From contig NZ_JADBEM010000001.1 of the NCBI RefSeq assembly GCF_014873875.1, positions 8,122,001 to 8,186,000 of the forward strand: a stretch of DNA of 64,000 bases, given 5' to 3'. This document shows positions 50,585 to 59,479 of the stretch, one piece after another (the stretch's first letter is position 1; each line of letters begins with the position of its first letter). Origin of the DNA: Actinopolymorpha pittospori. GTDB taxonomy: Bacteria; Actinomycetota; Actinomycetes; Propionibacteriales; Actinopolymorphaceae. The translations under genes were made by a program, and so were the position numbers. The notes beneath the pieces were generated by a model. The model saw only the letters and a list, made by a program, of their open reading frames with translations, ran no database searches and was not told the DNA's origin.

Positions 50585-50625
50585 GAACCCCCCGGCCGGG
50601 GAACGTCTTCCCGACCGGGGGGTTC
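50585..50625 (+). terminator. Long GC hairpin upstream of the 50564 gene
   Basis: GAACCCCCCGG (50585-50595) pairs with CCGGGGGGTTC (50615-50625), with a further CGGG/CCCG pair inside; GTCTCTTCGTTGTC follows on the plus strand. On the minus strand it would terminate transcription coming from the HTH gene. Confidence 0.5.
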
Positions 50626-50682
50626 GTCTCTTCGTTGTCATGGTGAACCGGCCCGCCTGCCCTGGAGACCCCCGCGCCCCCA

Positions 50683-50704
50683 GGGCTCTAGGAACCTAGA
50701 GCCC
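50683..50704. terminator. Hairpin after the small HTH gene
   Basis: GGGCTCTAGG-AA-CCTAGAGCCC, a 10-bp near-continuous palindrome 31 bases past the stop at 50735. Probably a terminator of the HTH gene. Confidence 0.5.
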
Positions 50705-50734
50705 CTGGAACTCCAGATACGTACCTCGGCGGCC

Positions 50735-50953
50735 TTATGGACGCGCCTTCTTGGCCCGGGTGGCCCCGCCTCTACTCCGGAGTCTCACACCGGACTCGCT
50801 CAGGAGCCGGTGCACGAATCCGTAGGATCGCCCGGTCTCCGCGGCGATGGTGCGGATGCTTTTCCCGCCGTCGTACTTCCTTCTCAGGTCTGCGGCGAGC
50901 TTGTCACGCTGCGTACCGGTGACCCGGACGCCTTTCTTCAGGGTCTCGACCAC
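50735..50953 (-). CDS. Small helix-turn-helix protein (Rv1473A-like)
   Basis: 72 residues from GTG 50953, with GGGAGG five bases upstream. VTGTQRDKLAADLRRKYDGGKSIRTIAAETGRSYGFVHRLLSESGVRLRSRGG is a resolvase-type HTH followed by a basic tail (RAKKARP). A protein of this kind, Rv1473A, stands beside the ABC-F gene Rv1473 in Mycobacterium tuberculosis; here too the next gene upstream is an ABC-F protein. It likely binds DNA; the target is unknown. Confidence 0.8.
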   Translation of the reverse strand: MVETLKKGVRVTGTQRDKLAADLRRKYDGGKSIRTIAAETGRSYGFVHRLLSESGVRLRSRGGATRAKKARP

Positions 50954-51082
50954 GCCTGCCTCCCACTGACGAGTTGATGGTCGCGTTCGGCTCACCTGAA
51001 CGGGAGCCGAAGCCTTCGATCAACTCACCAATGCCCCAAGATCCGCCGACCCATGCGCGGCAACCGGCGAAAGATCGGTGAT

Positions 51083-51121
51083 GTTGCCAACGAAAAATCA
51101 GCGAGATCTCGTTACGGCAAC
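51083..51121. repeat. Inverted repeat in the ABC-F/HTH gap
   Basis: GTTGCCAACGA (51083-51093) pairs with TCGTT-AC-GGCAAC (51109-51121), 11 bp with a two-base bulge. It lies in the AT-richer 201-base region 50954-51154 and may end the ABC-F transcript or regulate the HTH gene. Confidence 0.4.
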
Positions 51122-51154
51122 GAATCCCACCACTATCCGGTGAAAATCCGGAAA

Positions 51155-52753
<1,599 letters not shown>

Positions 52754-53116
52754 GAGGAAACTCTCCGGAGTCGATCGGACACAGGGGACACAAGGGCAGC
52801 GGAGTGTCCAGTCATGCAGTCCGGATGAGCATGCGCCCAGTGTAGAGGGGATCACCCACGAGCGCCGAAGTGGGCTCGGACGGGTGCTTTGTCTCGTGCG
52901 TGTCGCGACTCCTCACCGGTCCCCTCGCGAGCCCGGGCGTCGCGGTCCTGGGACCAGGCCGAGTTGTGAGATCAGGCCGAGTTGTGGGATCAGGCCAAGA
53001 GGGACGCACAGACGTTGGCGTGGTGGCCATCGTCGGAGGTGACGAGGTGGCGCATACCCTCGAAAACGGCCCGCACGGACACGGCCCCCCGCAGTACCGG
53101 AACGGAGTTCTCCCCC
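52754..53116. promoter_or_regulatory. ABC-F/bioY divergent region with tandem repeats and BioQ-like site
   Basis: 363 bases without a credible gene. An 18-bp unit ATCAGGCCGAGTTGTGGG is repeated 2.6 times: 52953-52970, 52971-52988, partial 52989-52999. A -10-like TACCCT lies at 53055-53060. GAAC-GGA-GTTC (53100-53110) resembles the BioQ operator (TGAAC N3 GTTAC/GTTCA) of actinobacterial biotin genes and covers the GGAG ribosome binding site of bioY, so a bound repressor would block expression. No biotin riboswitch is known or seen. Confidence 0.5.
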
Positions 53117-53719
53117 ATGCCGCCAGCCCGCCGCCTGCCTACCAGGGACCTCGCGCTGATCGCGCTGTTCGCCGCCCTCATCGCCGTACTCGGCCTGCCC
53201 GGGTCGTTCTCCCTGTTCGGCAACGCCGTCCCCATCACCGCACAGAGCCTCGGCATCATGCTGTGCGGAGCGATCCTCGGCGCGAAGCGGGGCCTGCTCG
53301 CGGTGCTCACGTTCTGCGCCCTCGTCCTTGCCGGACTTCCCCTGCTGGCCGGTGGACGGGGTGGGCTCGCCGTCCTGGCCAGCGCCTCCGCCGGCTACTT
53401 CGTGGGATTCCCGTTGGGTGCCTGGGTCACCGGCTGGCTGACGGAGAAGATGCTGCCGCGCTACACGGTCCCGGTCGGCCTGATCGCCAACATCGTCGGC
53501 GGGATCGCCGTCGTGTACGCCATCGGCATCCCGGTCCAGGCCTGGCGTACCGACACCTCCGGCGTGGTCGCGACGCTCGTGGCCTCCGCCGTGTTCCTGC
53601 CGGGCGACCTGATCAAGGCGGTGGTGGCGACCGTCATCGCCAAGGGGGTGCACGCGGGCTACCCGACCCTCGGCTCCGACCGCACGGAGCCCCCCAGCCG
53701 GATCCGATCCGGCCGCTGA
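53117..53719 (+). CDS. bioY: BioY biotin-binding S component of an ECF transporter
   Basis: 200 residues from ATG 53117. Six hydrophobic segments with the BioY patterns LIALFAALIAVLGLPGSF, PITAQSLGIMLCGAILGAKRG, GLPLLAGGRGGLAVLASASAGYFVGFPLGAWVTGWL and FLPGDLIKAVVATVIA; the ARRLPTRDLALIALFAAL start also fits. It binds biotin at the membrane and works with BioM and BioN encoded 2.7 kb downstream. Two genes for a ligase and a thiolase-like protein lie between them, an order I also recall from other actinobacteria. Confidence 0.93.
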   Translation: MPPARRLPTRDLALIALFAALIAVLGLPGSFSLFGNAVPITAQSLGIMLCGAILGAKRGLLAVLTFCALVLAGLPLLAGGRGGLAVLASASAGYFVGFPLGAWVTGWLTEKMLPRYTVPVGLIANIVGGIAVVYAIGIPVQAWRTDTSGVVATLVASAVFLPGDLIKAVVATVIAKGVHAGYPTLGSDRTEPPSRIRSGR

Positions 53720-53767
53720 GCGCCTCCCCGACCTGGGCAGGAGGGACCTGTCCAGGCCGGGGAGAGG

Positions 53768-53773
53768 TACCGT
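53768..53773 (+). promoter_or_regulatory. Possible internal -10 element before the ligase gene
   Basis: TACCGT, eight bases, ATG 53782: the same spacing as the leaderless promoters elsewhere. It follows the AGGAGGGACCTGTCC stretch after the bioY stop. Confidence 0.35.
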
Positions 53774-53781
53774 TCGCCACG

Positions 53782-55077
53782 ATGCCCATCTCCCGAGACG
53801 TGATGAGACGCGCGGCCGCCGATCCCGATCGGCCCGCCGTGGTCGGCCCCTGTGGTCCGGTCAGTTTCGGTGAGTTGGGCGAGCGTGCGCGACGACGGGC
53901 GGAGGCACTCGCCGACTCCGGGGTGGTCGCCGGTCAGGGCGTGGTCTGCGCCGAGGAGGATCCGAGCGCCGTCCTCGTCTCGCTGGTCGCCGCCGACCTC
54001 CTCGGCGCCGCCGCCATCGTCACCGAGCCGGCCTGGCCCGACGCGGTCGCCGACGCCGCCGTCACCGCCGCCCGTGCGCTGGTCGACCAACACGGCAAGG
54101 CCGCGTCGCTGGTGGTGTTCAGTTCCGGGAGTACGGGGCTGCCGCACCCGATCGCGCGCACCCGGCGTTCCTGGACGTTCAGCTTTCCGACCTTCTCCGC
54201 CCTCACCGGCATCGGCGCCGACGACACGGTGCTCATCCCCGGTCGGCTGTCCGGCAGTCTCTTCCTCTACGGCGCGCTGCACGCGCTGACGATGGGTGCC
54301 GCGGTGCATCTGCTGCCGACCTGGTCACTGGGCCTCGCCGCCGAGGCGGCCGCGTCCACCACGGCCGTCCACCTGGTGCCCACGATGCTGGCCAGCCTCA
54401 TCGAGCGGATCGACCCCGCGGCCAGCCGACTCCGGGTGGCGGTGTGCGCCGGCGCGCACCTGGACCAGCCGGTGGAATCCGCCGCGCGCTCGGCGGGGGT
54501 GCAGGTCATCGACTACTACGGCGCCGCCGAACTCTCCTTCGTCGCCATCCGCCGGCCTGGGCTGGCGCCGGGCCGGCTCCGCGTCTTCCCCGAGGTGGAG
54601 GTCGACGTGCGGGACGGCGCGATCTGGGCGCGGAGTCCCTACCTCGCGCTCGGCGTCGACCAGGACGCCGAGGGCTTCGCCGGCGTCGGCGACCACGGCG
54701 TACGCCATGACGACGGCACGTTGACCGTTCTCGGTAGGGGCGACGCGGCGATCACGAGCGGTGGTGCCACGATCGCGCCGGAGGCGGTCGAGGGCGTTCT
54801 GCGCACGGCGCCCGGTGTCCAGGACGTCGCTGTCGTCGGCTCGCCACACCCACGCCTCGGTCAGGTCGTCGTCGCGGTCGTCGAGGTCCGACCCGACCAC
54901 CCACTGTCGCTGCCCGTCCTGCGTTCCACGGCGACCGAGCAACTTCCCCCCGCGCAGCGTCCCCGCGTCTGGTACGCCGTGGACCAGCTTCCGCGCACCG
55001 GCAGCGGCAAGGTCGCCCGAGCCCTCGTCGGTGCCGGGCTGCGGGACGGCTCGCTCGGGGCCCGGGTGCTCGCATGA
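53782..55077 (+). CDS. Class I adenylate-forming ligase (AMP-binding, acyl-CoA ligase-like)
   Basis: 431 residues from ATG 53782, about 70-100 shorter than typical acyl-CoA ligases. VVFSSGSTGLPHPIARTRRSW is the A3 P-loop, though the usual Lys after Pro is His. YYGAAELSFVAIRR (A5), VGDHGVRHDDGTLTVLGRGDAAITSGGATIAPEAVEGVL (A7-A8) and LPRTGSGKVARAL, with the catalytic Lys (A10), are complete. It activates a carboxylate as AMP ester and probably passes it to CoA. Between bioY and bioMN, biotin, a biotin catabolite or pimelate are candidate substrates (inference). Stop overlaps the thiolase start (ATGA). Confidence 0.85.
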   Translation: MPISRDVMRRAAADPDRPAVVGPCGPVSFGELGERARRRAEALADSGVVAGQGVVCAEEDPSAVLVSLVAADLLGAAAIVTEPAWPDAVADAAVTAARALVDQHGKAASLVVFSSGSTGLPHPIARTRRSWTFSFPTFSALTGIGADDTVLIPGRLSGSLFLYGALHALTMGAAVHLLPTWSLGLAAEAAASTTAVHLVPTMLASLIERIDPAASRLRVAVCAGAHLDQPVESAARSAGVQVIDYYGAAELSFVAIRRPGLAPGRLRVFPEVEVDVRDGAIWARSPYLALGVDQDAEGFAGVGDHGVRHDDGTLTVLGRGDAAITSGGATIAPEAVEGVLRTAPGVQDVAVVGSPHPRLGQVVVAVVEVRPDHPLSLPVLRSTATEQLPPAQRPRVWYAVDQLPRTGSGKVARALVGAGLRDGSLGARVLA

Positions 55078-56381
55078 GCGCGGGAACTCACCAGAACGCG
55101 GGCGCCGACTGGCACCCCCCGACGACCGACCCCTTCGAACCTGTGATCGTCGCGGCGCGGCGGACGCCGATCGCGACCGCCGGACACGGCCTGGCCCAGC
55201 GTTCCGCCGAGCGGCTCGCCGCGCCCGTCCTCAGCGCTCTGCTCGCCGACCTCGGCGTCGATTCCGACCAGGTGGCCGACGTACTCCTGGGCAACACGAT
55301 GGGACCTGGCGGCAACCTCGCCCGGGTCGCGGCGCTGGCGGCCGGTCTCGGGACTCGTGTGCCCGGCGTGACGGTCGACCGCCAGTGCGGAAGTGGGCTG
55401 GAGGCCGTGACGCTGGCCGCCAGCCAGGTCCGTGCGCGCCGCGGCGACCTGTACCTCGCCGGCGGGGTGGAAAGCGCGTCCACCGCGCCGATCCGGGCCT
55501 GGCGGCCGACCACCGAGGGCGAGGAGCCCCGCGTCTACGAACGCGCGCCGTTCGCTCCCCCGCCCTACGCCGACCCGGAGATGGGCGAGGCCGCTGACCT
55601 GGTGGCCCGGGAGGCCGGGGTCAGCCGGGCCCGTCAGGACGCCTACGCCGCCCGCAGCCACGCCCGGGCGATCGCGGCGACGGAGGCGAAGGCCTTCGCC
55701 GACGAACTCGTTCCGCTGGACGGACTCGACCACGACGAGCGTCCCCGCGCCGGGCTGGACGTGCGCCGGCTCTCGCGGCTGCCTCCGGCGTTCGTCCCCG
55801 AGACGGAGGGCGGGACCGTCACCGCGGGCAACTCCTGCGGCGTCAACGACGGCGCGGCCGCCGTCGCCGTCGTCTCCGAACGCGTGCGGGCCCGGCACGG
55901 CTGGCCGGGGCTGCGGCTCCTCGACTGGGAGTGCGCCGGATCCGATCCCGCCCGACCCGGACTCGGTCCCGTACCCGCGGTCCGCGCGCTGCTGGCTCGA
56001 AACGACCTCGGCCTCGACGACGTGGGCGCGATCGAGTTCGTCGAGGCTTTCGCCGGCCAGGTCCTCGCCTGCGCCGACGCCCTCGACCTCGATCCTGTGC
56101 GGATCTGCCCCGAAGGCGGCGCCCTGGCCCTCGGCCATCCGTGGGGCGCGAGCGGAGCCGTCCTGCTCGTCCGCCTGTTCTCCCGGATGGTCCGCGCGGA
56201 CGGACCCGCCCTCGGCCTCGCCGCCGTCGCCATCGGTGGCGGCATGGGCCTCGCGGCGCTCGTGACGCGGGTCGGCCCAGGACCCGGCCCAGAACCAGGC
56301 CCAGAACCAGGCCCAGAACCAGGCACTGACACACCCGGCGATACGCCGGGCACGGGACCGACTCCGGAGAACGAGCAGTGA
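55074..56381 (+). CDS. Thiolase-fold protein lacking two catalytic residues
   Basis: 435 residues. The nucleophile Cys is present in VDRQCGSGLEAVTLAA and the active His in GGALALGHPWGASGA. The second Cys of the usual CxGGGxG is Ala (AVAIGGGMG), and Asn of NEAFAxQ is Val (VEAFAGQ). Without the second Cys the enzyme cannot deprotonate the nucleophile acyl-CoA as known thiolases do, so an acyl-transfer or hydrolytic role is more likely (inference). The C-terminus ends in PGPEP repeats and a Thr/Pro tail. Coupled to the ligase upstream, 18 bases before bioM. Confidence 0.82.
   Translation: MSAGTHQNAGADWHPPTTDPFEPVIVAARRTPIATAGHGLAQRSAERLAAPVLSALLADLGVDSDQVADVLLGNTMGPGGNLARVAALAAGLGTRVPGVTVDRQCGSGLEAVTLAASQVRARRGDLYLAGGVESASTAPIRAWRPTTEGEEPRVYERAPFAPPPYADPEMGEAADLVAREAGVSRARQDAYAARSHARAIAATEAKAFADELVPLDGLDHDERPRAGLDVRRLSRLPPAFVPETEGGTVTAGNSCGVNDGAAAVAVVSERVRARHGWPGLRLLDWECAGSDPARPGLGPVPAVRALLARNDLGLDDVGAIEFVEAFAGQVLACADALDLDPVRICPEGGALALGHPWGASGAVLLVRLFSRMVRADGPALGLAAVAIGGGMGLAALVTRVGPGPGPEPGPEPGPEPGTDTPGDTPGTGPTPENEQ
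56286..56321 (+). repeat. Three tandem 12-bp repeats in the thiolase-like gene
   Basis: GGCCCAGAACCA at 56286, 56298 and 56310, encoding Pro-Gly-Pro-Glu repeats in the C-terminal tail. In frame, so copy number can change without frameshift. Confidence 0.75.
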
Positions 56382-56399
56382 TCGAGCAGTGACCAGACC

Positions 56400-57074
56400 A
56401 TGATCGAACTCCGGGACGTCACCCACCAGTACGGCTCCCGCGTCGTCCTCTCCCGTCTCGACCTGCGCCTGTCCGAACGGCGTATCGGCGTGGTCGGCGC
56501 CAACGGCTCGGGCAAGTCCACCTTCGCGCGCCTGCTCAACGGCCTGGTGGTTCCTACCGAGGGGCAGGTCCTCGTGGACGGCTTCGACACGCGAACGGCC
56601 GGCCGGGAGGTACGCCGCCGCGTCGGCTTCGTCTTCACTGACCCCGACGCCCAGGTCGTGATGCCCACGGTCGGCGAGGACGTCGCCTTCGGGCTGCGCC
56701 GCTCGGGCCTGCCGCGGGAGGAGATCGCCCGTCGGGTGGAGGAGGCCTTGCGCGCCTACGGACTCGCGGAGTACGCCGACCATCCCGCGCACCTGCTCTC
56801 CGGCGGCCAGACCCAGCTCCTCGCGCTGGCGGGCGTCCTCGTCACCGAGCCGGCGACGCTGGTGTGCGACGAGCCCACCACCCTGCTCGACCTGCGCAAC
56901 GCGCGGATGGTCACCCAACTCCTCGCCAAGCTGCGGCAACAGGTGATCCTCGTCACCCACCACCTCCAGCTCCTGACCGGGTTCGACCGGGTACTCGTCC
57001 TGCACGAGGGCCGGCTCGTCGCCGACACCGATCCGGCCAGCGCGGTCGCCGCCTACGAGGAGCTGCTGGCATGA
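56400..57074 (+). CDS. bioM: ECF transporter ATPase (BioM/EcfA)
   Basis: 224 residues. GANGSGKSTFARLLNG (Walker A), VFTDPDAQVVMPTVGEDVAFGL (the Q-loop region typical of EcfA/CbiO), LLSGGQTQLLALAGVL (signature), LVCDEPTTLLDLRN (Walker B) and LVTHHLQLL. A single ATPase gene implies a homodimer that powers BioY uptake through BioN. The start is only 18 bases after the thiolase-like gene and its stop overlaps bioN (ATGA). Confidence 0.92.
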   Translation: MIELRDVTHQYGSRVVLSRLDLRLSERRIGVVGANGSGKSTFARLLNGLVVPTEGQVLVDGFDTRTAGREVRRRVGFVFTDPDAQVVMPTVGEDVAFGLRRSGLPREEIARRVEEALRAYGLAEYADHPAHLLSGGQTQLLALAGVLVTEPATLVCDEPTTLLDLRNARMVTQLLAKLRQQVILVTHHLQLLTGFDRVLVLHEGRLVADTDPASAVAAYEELLA

Positions 57075-57688
57075 GCGGAGCGTTGACTCCGGCACTGGGG
57101 CTCTACCAACCGGGCGCTTCGCTGCTGCACCGCGCCCCGGCCGGCGCGAAGCTCGCCGGGCTGGCGTTGCTCGCGGTGGGTGTCCTGCGGATCACCGCGG
57201 TCACCACCCTCGGCATGGTCTTCGGCGCCACCCTGGCCGCCGCGGCCCTGGCGGGGCTGCCGTGGCGGGTCTGGCTCGCCCAGCTGCTGCCCGTCTGCTG
57301 GTTCGCCCTTCCCCTGCTGGTCTTCCAGTGGGTGACGGCGGGCCAGCACCGCGCGTTCATGGTGGTCGGCCAGTTGGTGGTGCTCGTCTCCCTGGCTGCA
57401 CTGGTGACCCTGACGACCCGGGTGTCGGCGATGCTGGACGCGTTCGAGGTGGCGCTTGGCCCACTGCGTCGGATCGGCGTCAGCCCGTCCCGGGTCGCCC
57501 TCGTGCTCGCCCTCACGGTCCGCTGTGTGCCGATGGTCGCGCAGACGTACGCCGAGACCCGGGAGGCCCAACGCGCCCGCGGCCTCGAACGCAGCCCGGT
57601 CGCCCTCGTCGTCCCCCTCGTCATCCGGCTGCTGAAGAAGGCGGACGCCATCGGCGAGGCGCTCTCGGCCCGGGGGCTCGACGACTGA
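57071..57688 (+). CDS. bioN: ECF transporter transmembrane protein (BioN/EcfT)
   Basis: 205 residues. Four or five membrane segments, LHRAPAGAKLAGLALLAVGVLRI at the start, and two cytoplasmic Ala-Arg-Gly coupling motifs, AQRARGLERS and LSARGLDD, which dock into the ATPase grooves. It completes the biotin transporter with bioY and bioM. The gene ends seven bases before the convergent IclR regulator. Confidence 0.92.
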   Translation: MSGALTPALGLYQPGASLLHRAPAGAKLAGLALLAVGVLRITAVTTLGMVFGATLAAAALAGLPWRVWLAQLLPVCWFALPLLVFQWVTAGQHRAFMVVGQLVVLVSLAALVTLTTRVSAMLDAFEVALGPLRRIGVSPSRVALVLALTVRCVPMVAQTYAETREAQRARGLERSPVALVVPLVIRLLKKADAIGEALSARGLDD

Positions 57689-57695
57689 TCGCCGC

Positions 57696-58556
57696 TCAGG
57701 AGGGTGCGGGACTCGCCGCCAGAACCTGGGCCCGCACACCCTCACGGGTGGCGCCGAGACCCTGGGAGACGCTCCACGCGGCGGCGGCGAGCAGCGGAGC
57801 CATCCGCTCCATGCGCTCCTCGGGCATCCGGCTGGTCGGCGCGGAGATGCTGATCGAGGCGACCGGGAGGTCGGCCGCGTCGAAGATCGCCGAGGCGATC
57901 GTGCGGATCCCGGCGATGCGTTCGGAGAAGGAGAACGCGACGTTGCCCGCCCGGATGTCGGCGAGTTGCTTGCGCAGAAGGTCCGGGTCGGTCGGCGTGG
58001 TCGGGGTGGCGGCCGGGATGGGCCGGGCGAGCACCACCTCCTGGACGTCGTGCGCGAGGTGGGCGAGCAGGACCTTGCCGGGAGCACCGAGCGGCAACGG
58101 GATGGGAACGCCGAACTCGGTGTAGGTGCGGCGCAGTGGCTGCCGGGTCTCCACCTGGTCGATGACCGCCCGCTCCTGGGTCGGCAGGAGAACATGCAGG
58201 CCGATCGTCTCGTCGACCTCGTCGCGCAGTCTGGTCATGGTCGGCCGGGCCACCTCGTGCACGGCGGAGGGCAGAACTCCGCCGCGGGCGAGCCGCATCA
58301 GCAGCGGACCGAGGGCGTAGCGGCGTTCGCGGGTCTGGCGGACGACGCCGTTGTCCTGCAGCGCACTGAGCAGGCGGTGGGTCGTACTGGTCGACAGCCC
58401 GGTCTGCCGGGAGATGTCGCTGATTCCGAGCTCGGGGTGCAGGGCGTCGAAACACCGCAGGATGGCGACGGCGCGGTCGATGGACTGAACGCCGCGGCGA
58501 CGTTCGGCGAGGTCAGGCGGCTCGTGGTGCGGATCCTGGGGATTCGTTGACCTCAC
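57696..58556 (-). CDS. IclR-family transcriptional regulator
   Basis: 286 residues. HTH at VQSIDRAVAILRCFDALHPELGISDISRQTGLSTSTTHRLLSALQDNG, then the effector domain with ETIGLHVLLPTQERAVIDQVE, YTEFGVPIPLPLGAPGKVLLAH and AFSFSERIAGIRTIASAIFD. It is divergent from an enoyl-CoA hydratase/LhgO pair and is the likely regulator of those genes, possibly sensing an organic acid such as 2-hydroxyglutarate (inference). An imperfect palindrome TCGAATTGCGA lies at about 58577-58589 in between. Confidence 0.9.
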   Translation of the reverse strand: MRSTNPQDPHHEPPDLAERRRGVQSIDRAVAILRCFDALHPELGISDISRQTGLSTSTTHRLLSALQDNGVVRQTRERRYALGPLLMRLARGGVLPSAVHEVARPTMTRLRDEVDETIGLHVLLPTQERAVIDQVETRQPLRRTYTEFGVPIPLPLGAPGKVLLAHLAHDVQEVVLARPIPAATPTTPTDPDLLRKQLADIRAGNVAFSFSERIAGIRTIASAIFDAADLPVASISISAPTSRMPEERMERMAPLLAAAAWSVSQGLGATREGVRAQVLAASPAPS

Positions 58557-58682
58557 CCTTCCCCTGTGCCTAGGGTTTCGAATTGCGAGAGATTATCCCA
58601 CTTGGTGGCATTCACGTAAGGAACCACTGGCGATGCTGCGCAGGGTTACACCGCCTCTTCGGGCCACGATCGAGGCCGTCCG

Positions 58683-59459
58683 GTGACCGACCAGCTGCTG
58701 CTCAGCCGTTCCGGCGCGGTGGCGACGCTCACCCTGAACCGGCCGGAGCGTCACAACGCGATCACCCTCGACATGTTCAGGGAACTCCCGACCGTCCTCG
58801 CCGAACTCGACGCCGACGACACGCTCAAGGTGGTCGTGCTCCGTGGCGCGGGACGGCGGGCCTTCGCCTCCGGCGCCGACATCGCGGAGTTCGAGGAGGT
58901 GCGCGGCGACGCCGCGAGCGCGCGGGTCTACAACGATGACGTGGCGGTGGCTGAGCAGGCCCTCCGAGACCTCACCAAGCCCACGATCGCGATGATCCAC
59001 GGCTACTGCATCGGTGGCGGCTGCGGCCTCGCTCTCGCCGCCGACCTCCGCTTCGGCGACACCCGCACCCGGATGGCCATCACCCCGGCCAAGCTCGGGC
59101 TCGTCTACAGCCTCGACTCCACCAGGCGGCTCGTCGATCTGGTCGGTCCCTCGCGGGCCAAGTGGATCCTCATGTCCGGTGAGCAGATGGACGCGCACGA
59201 AGCCCACCGCCTCGGTCTCCTCGACGACCTGCAGCCCGTCGAGAACCTCGAGGCGCACACCTACGACTTCGCGCGGCTGCTCACCACGCGGGCGCAGTAC
59301 AGCGTCCGGGCCGCCAAGCAGATCGTCAACAGGATCGTCGCGGGCCAGATCGCCGAGGACGAGTTCACGACGGATCTGCGCAACTCCTCCTTCGACACCG
59401 CCGACTACGCCGAGGGCGTGCGCGCGTTCCTCGACAAGCGCGAACCCCACTTCGACTGA
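58683..59459 (+). CDS. Enoyl-CoA hydratase/isomerase family protein
   Basis: 258 residues. LNRPERHNAITLDMF, ASGADIAEFEEV (the oxyanion-hole Ala-Gly-Asp region), IHGYCIGGGCGLALAADLRF and ITPAKLGLVYSLDSTRRL. In place of the two catalytic Glu of crotonases only some positions are acidic, so hydratase activity is not certain. GTG start with GAGG seven bases upstream. The gene leads an operon with lhgO, 20 bases away. Confidence 0.88.
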   Translation: MTDQLLLSRSGAVATLTLNRPERHNAITLDMFRELPTVLAELDADDTLKVVVLRGAGRRAFASGADIAEFEEVRGDAASARVYNDDVAVAEQALRDLTKPTIAMIHGYCIGGGCGLALAADLRFGDTRTRMAITPAKLGLVYSLDSTRRLVDLVGPSRAKWILMSGEQMDAHEAHRLGLLDDLQPVENLEAHTYDFARLLTTRAQYSVRAAKQIVNRIVAGQIAEDEFTTDLRNSSFDTADYAEGVRAFLDKREPHFD

Positions 59460-59479
59460 CGAACGCAGGGGACCGACAC

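Noticed and set aside
49155-50699. 514-codon plus-strand frame opposite the ABC exporter
   Set aside because: Antisense of a transporter with intact Walker and signature motifs.
52953-52999. Replication iterons or an attachment site
   Set aside because: Only 2.6 copies, no initiator, integrase or tRNA gene nearby; a local regulatory or slippage repeat is simpler.
54861-57095. 744-codon minus-strand frame opposite the thiolase-like gene and bioM
   Set aside because: The sense genes have complete family motifs and coupled starts; the antisense peptide has none.
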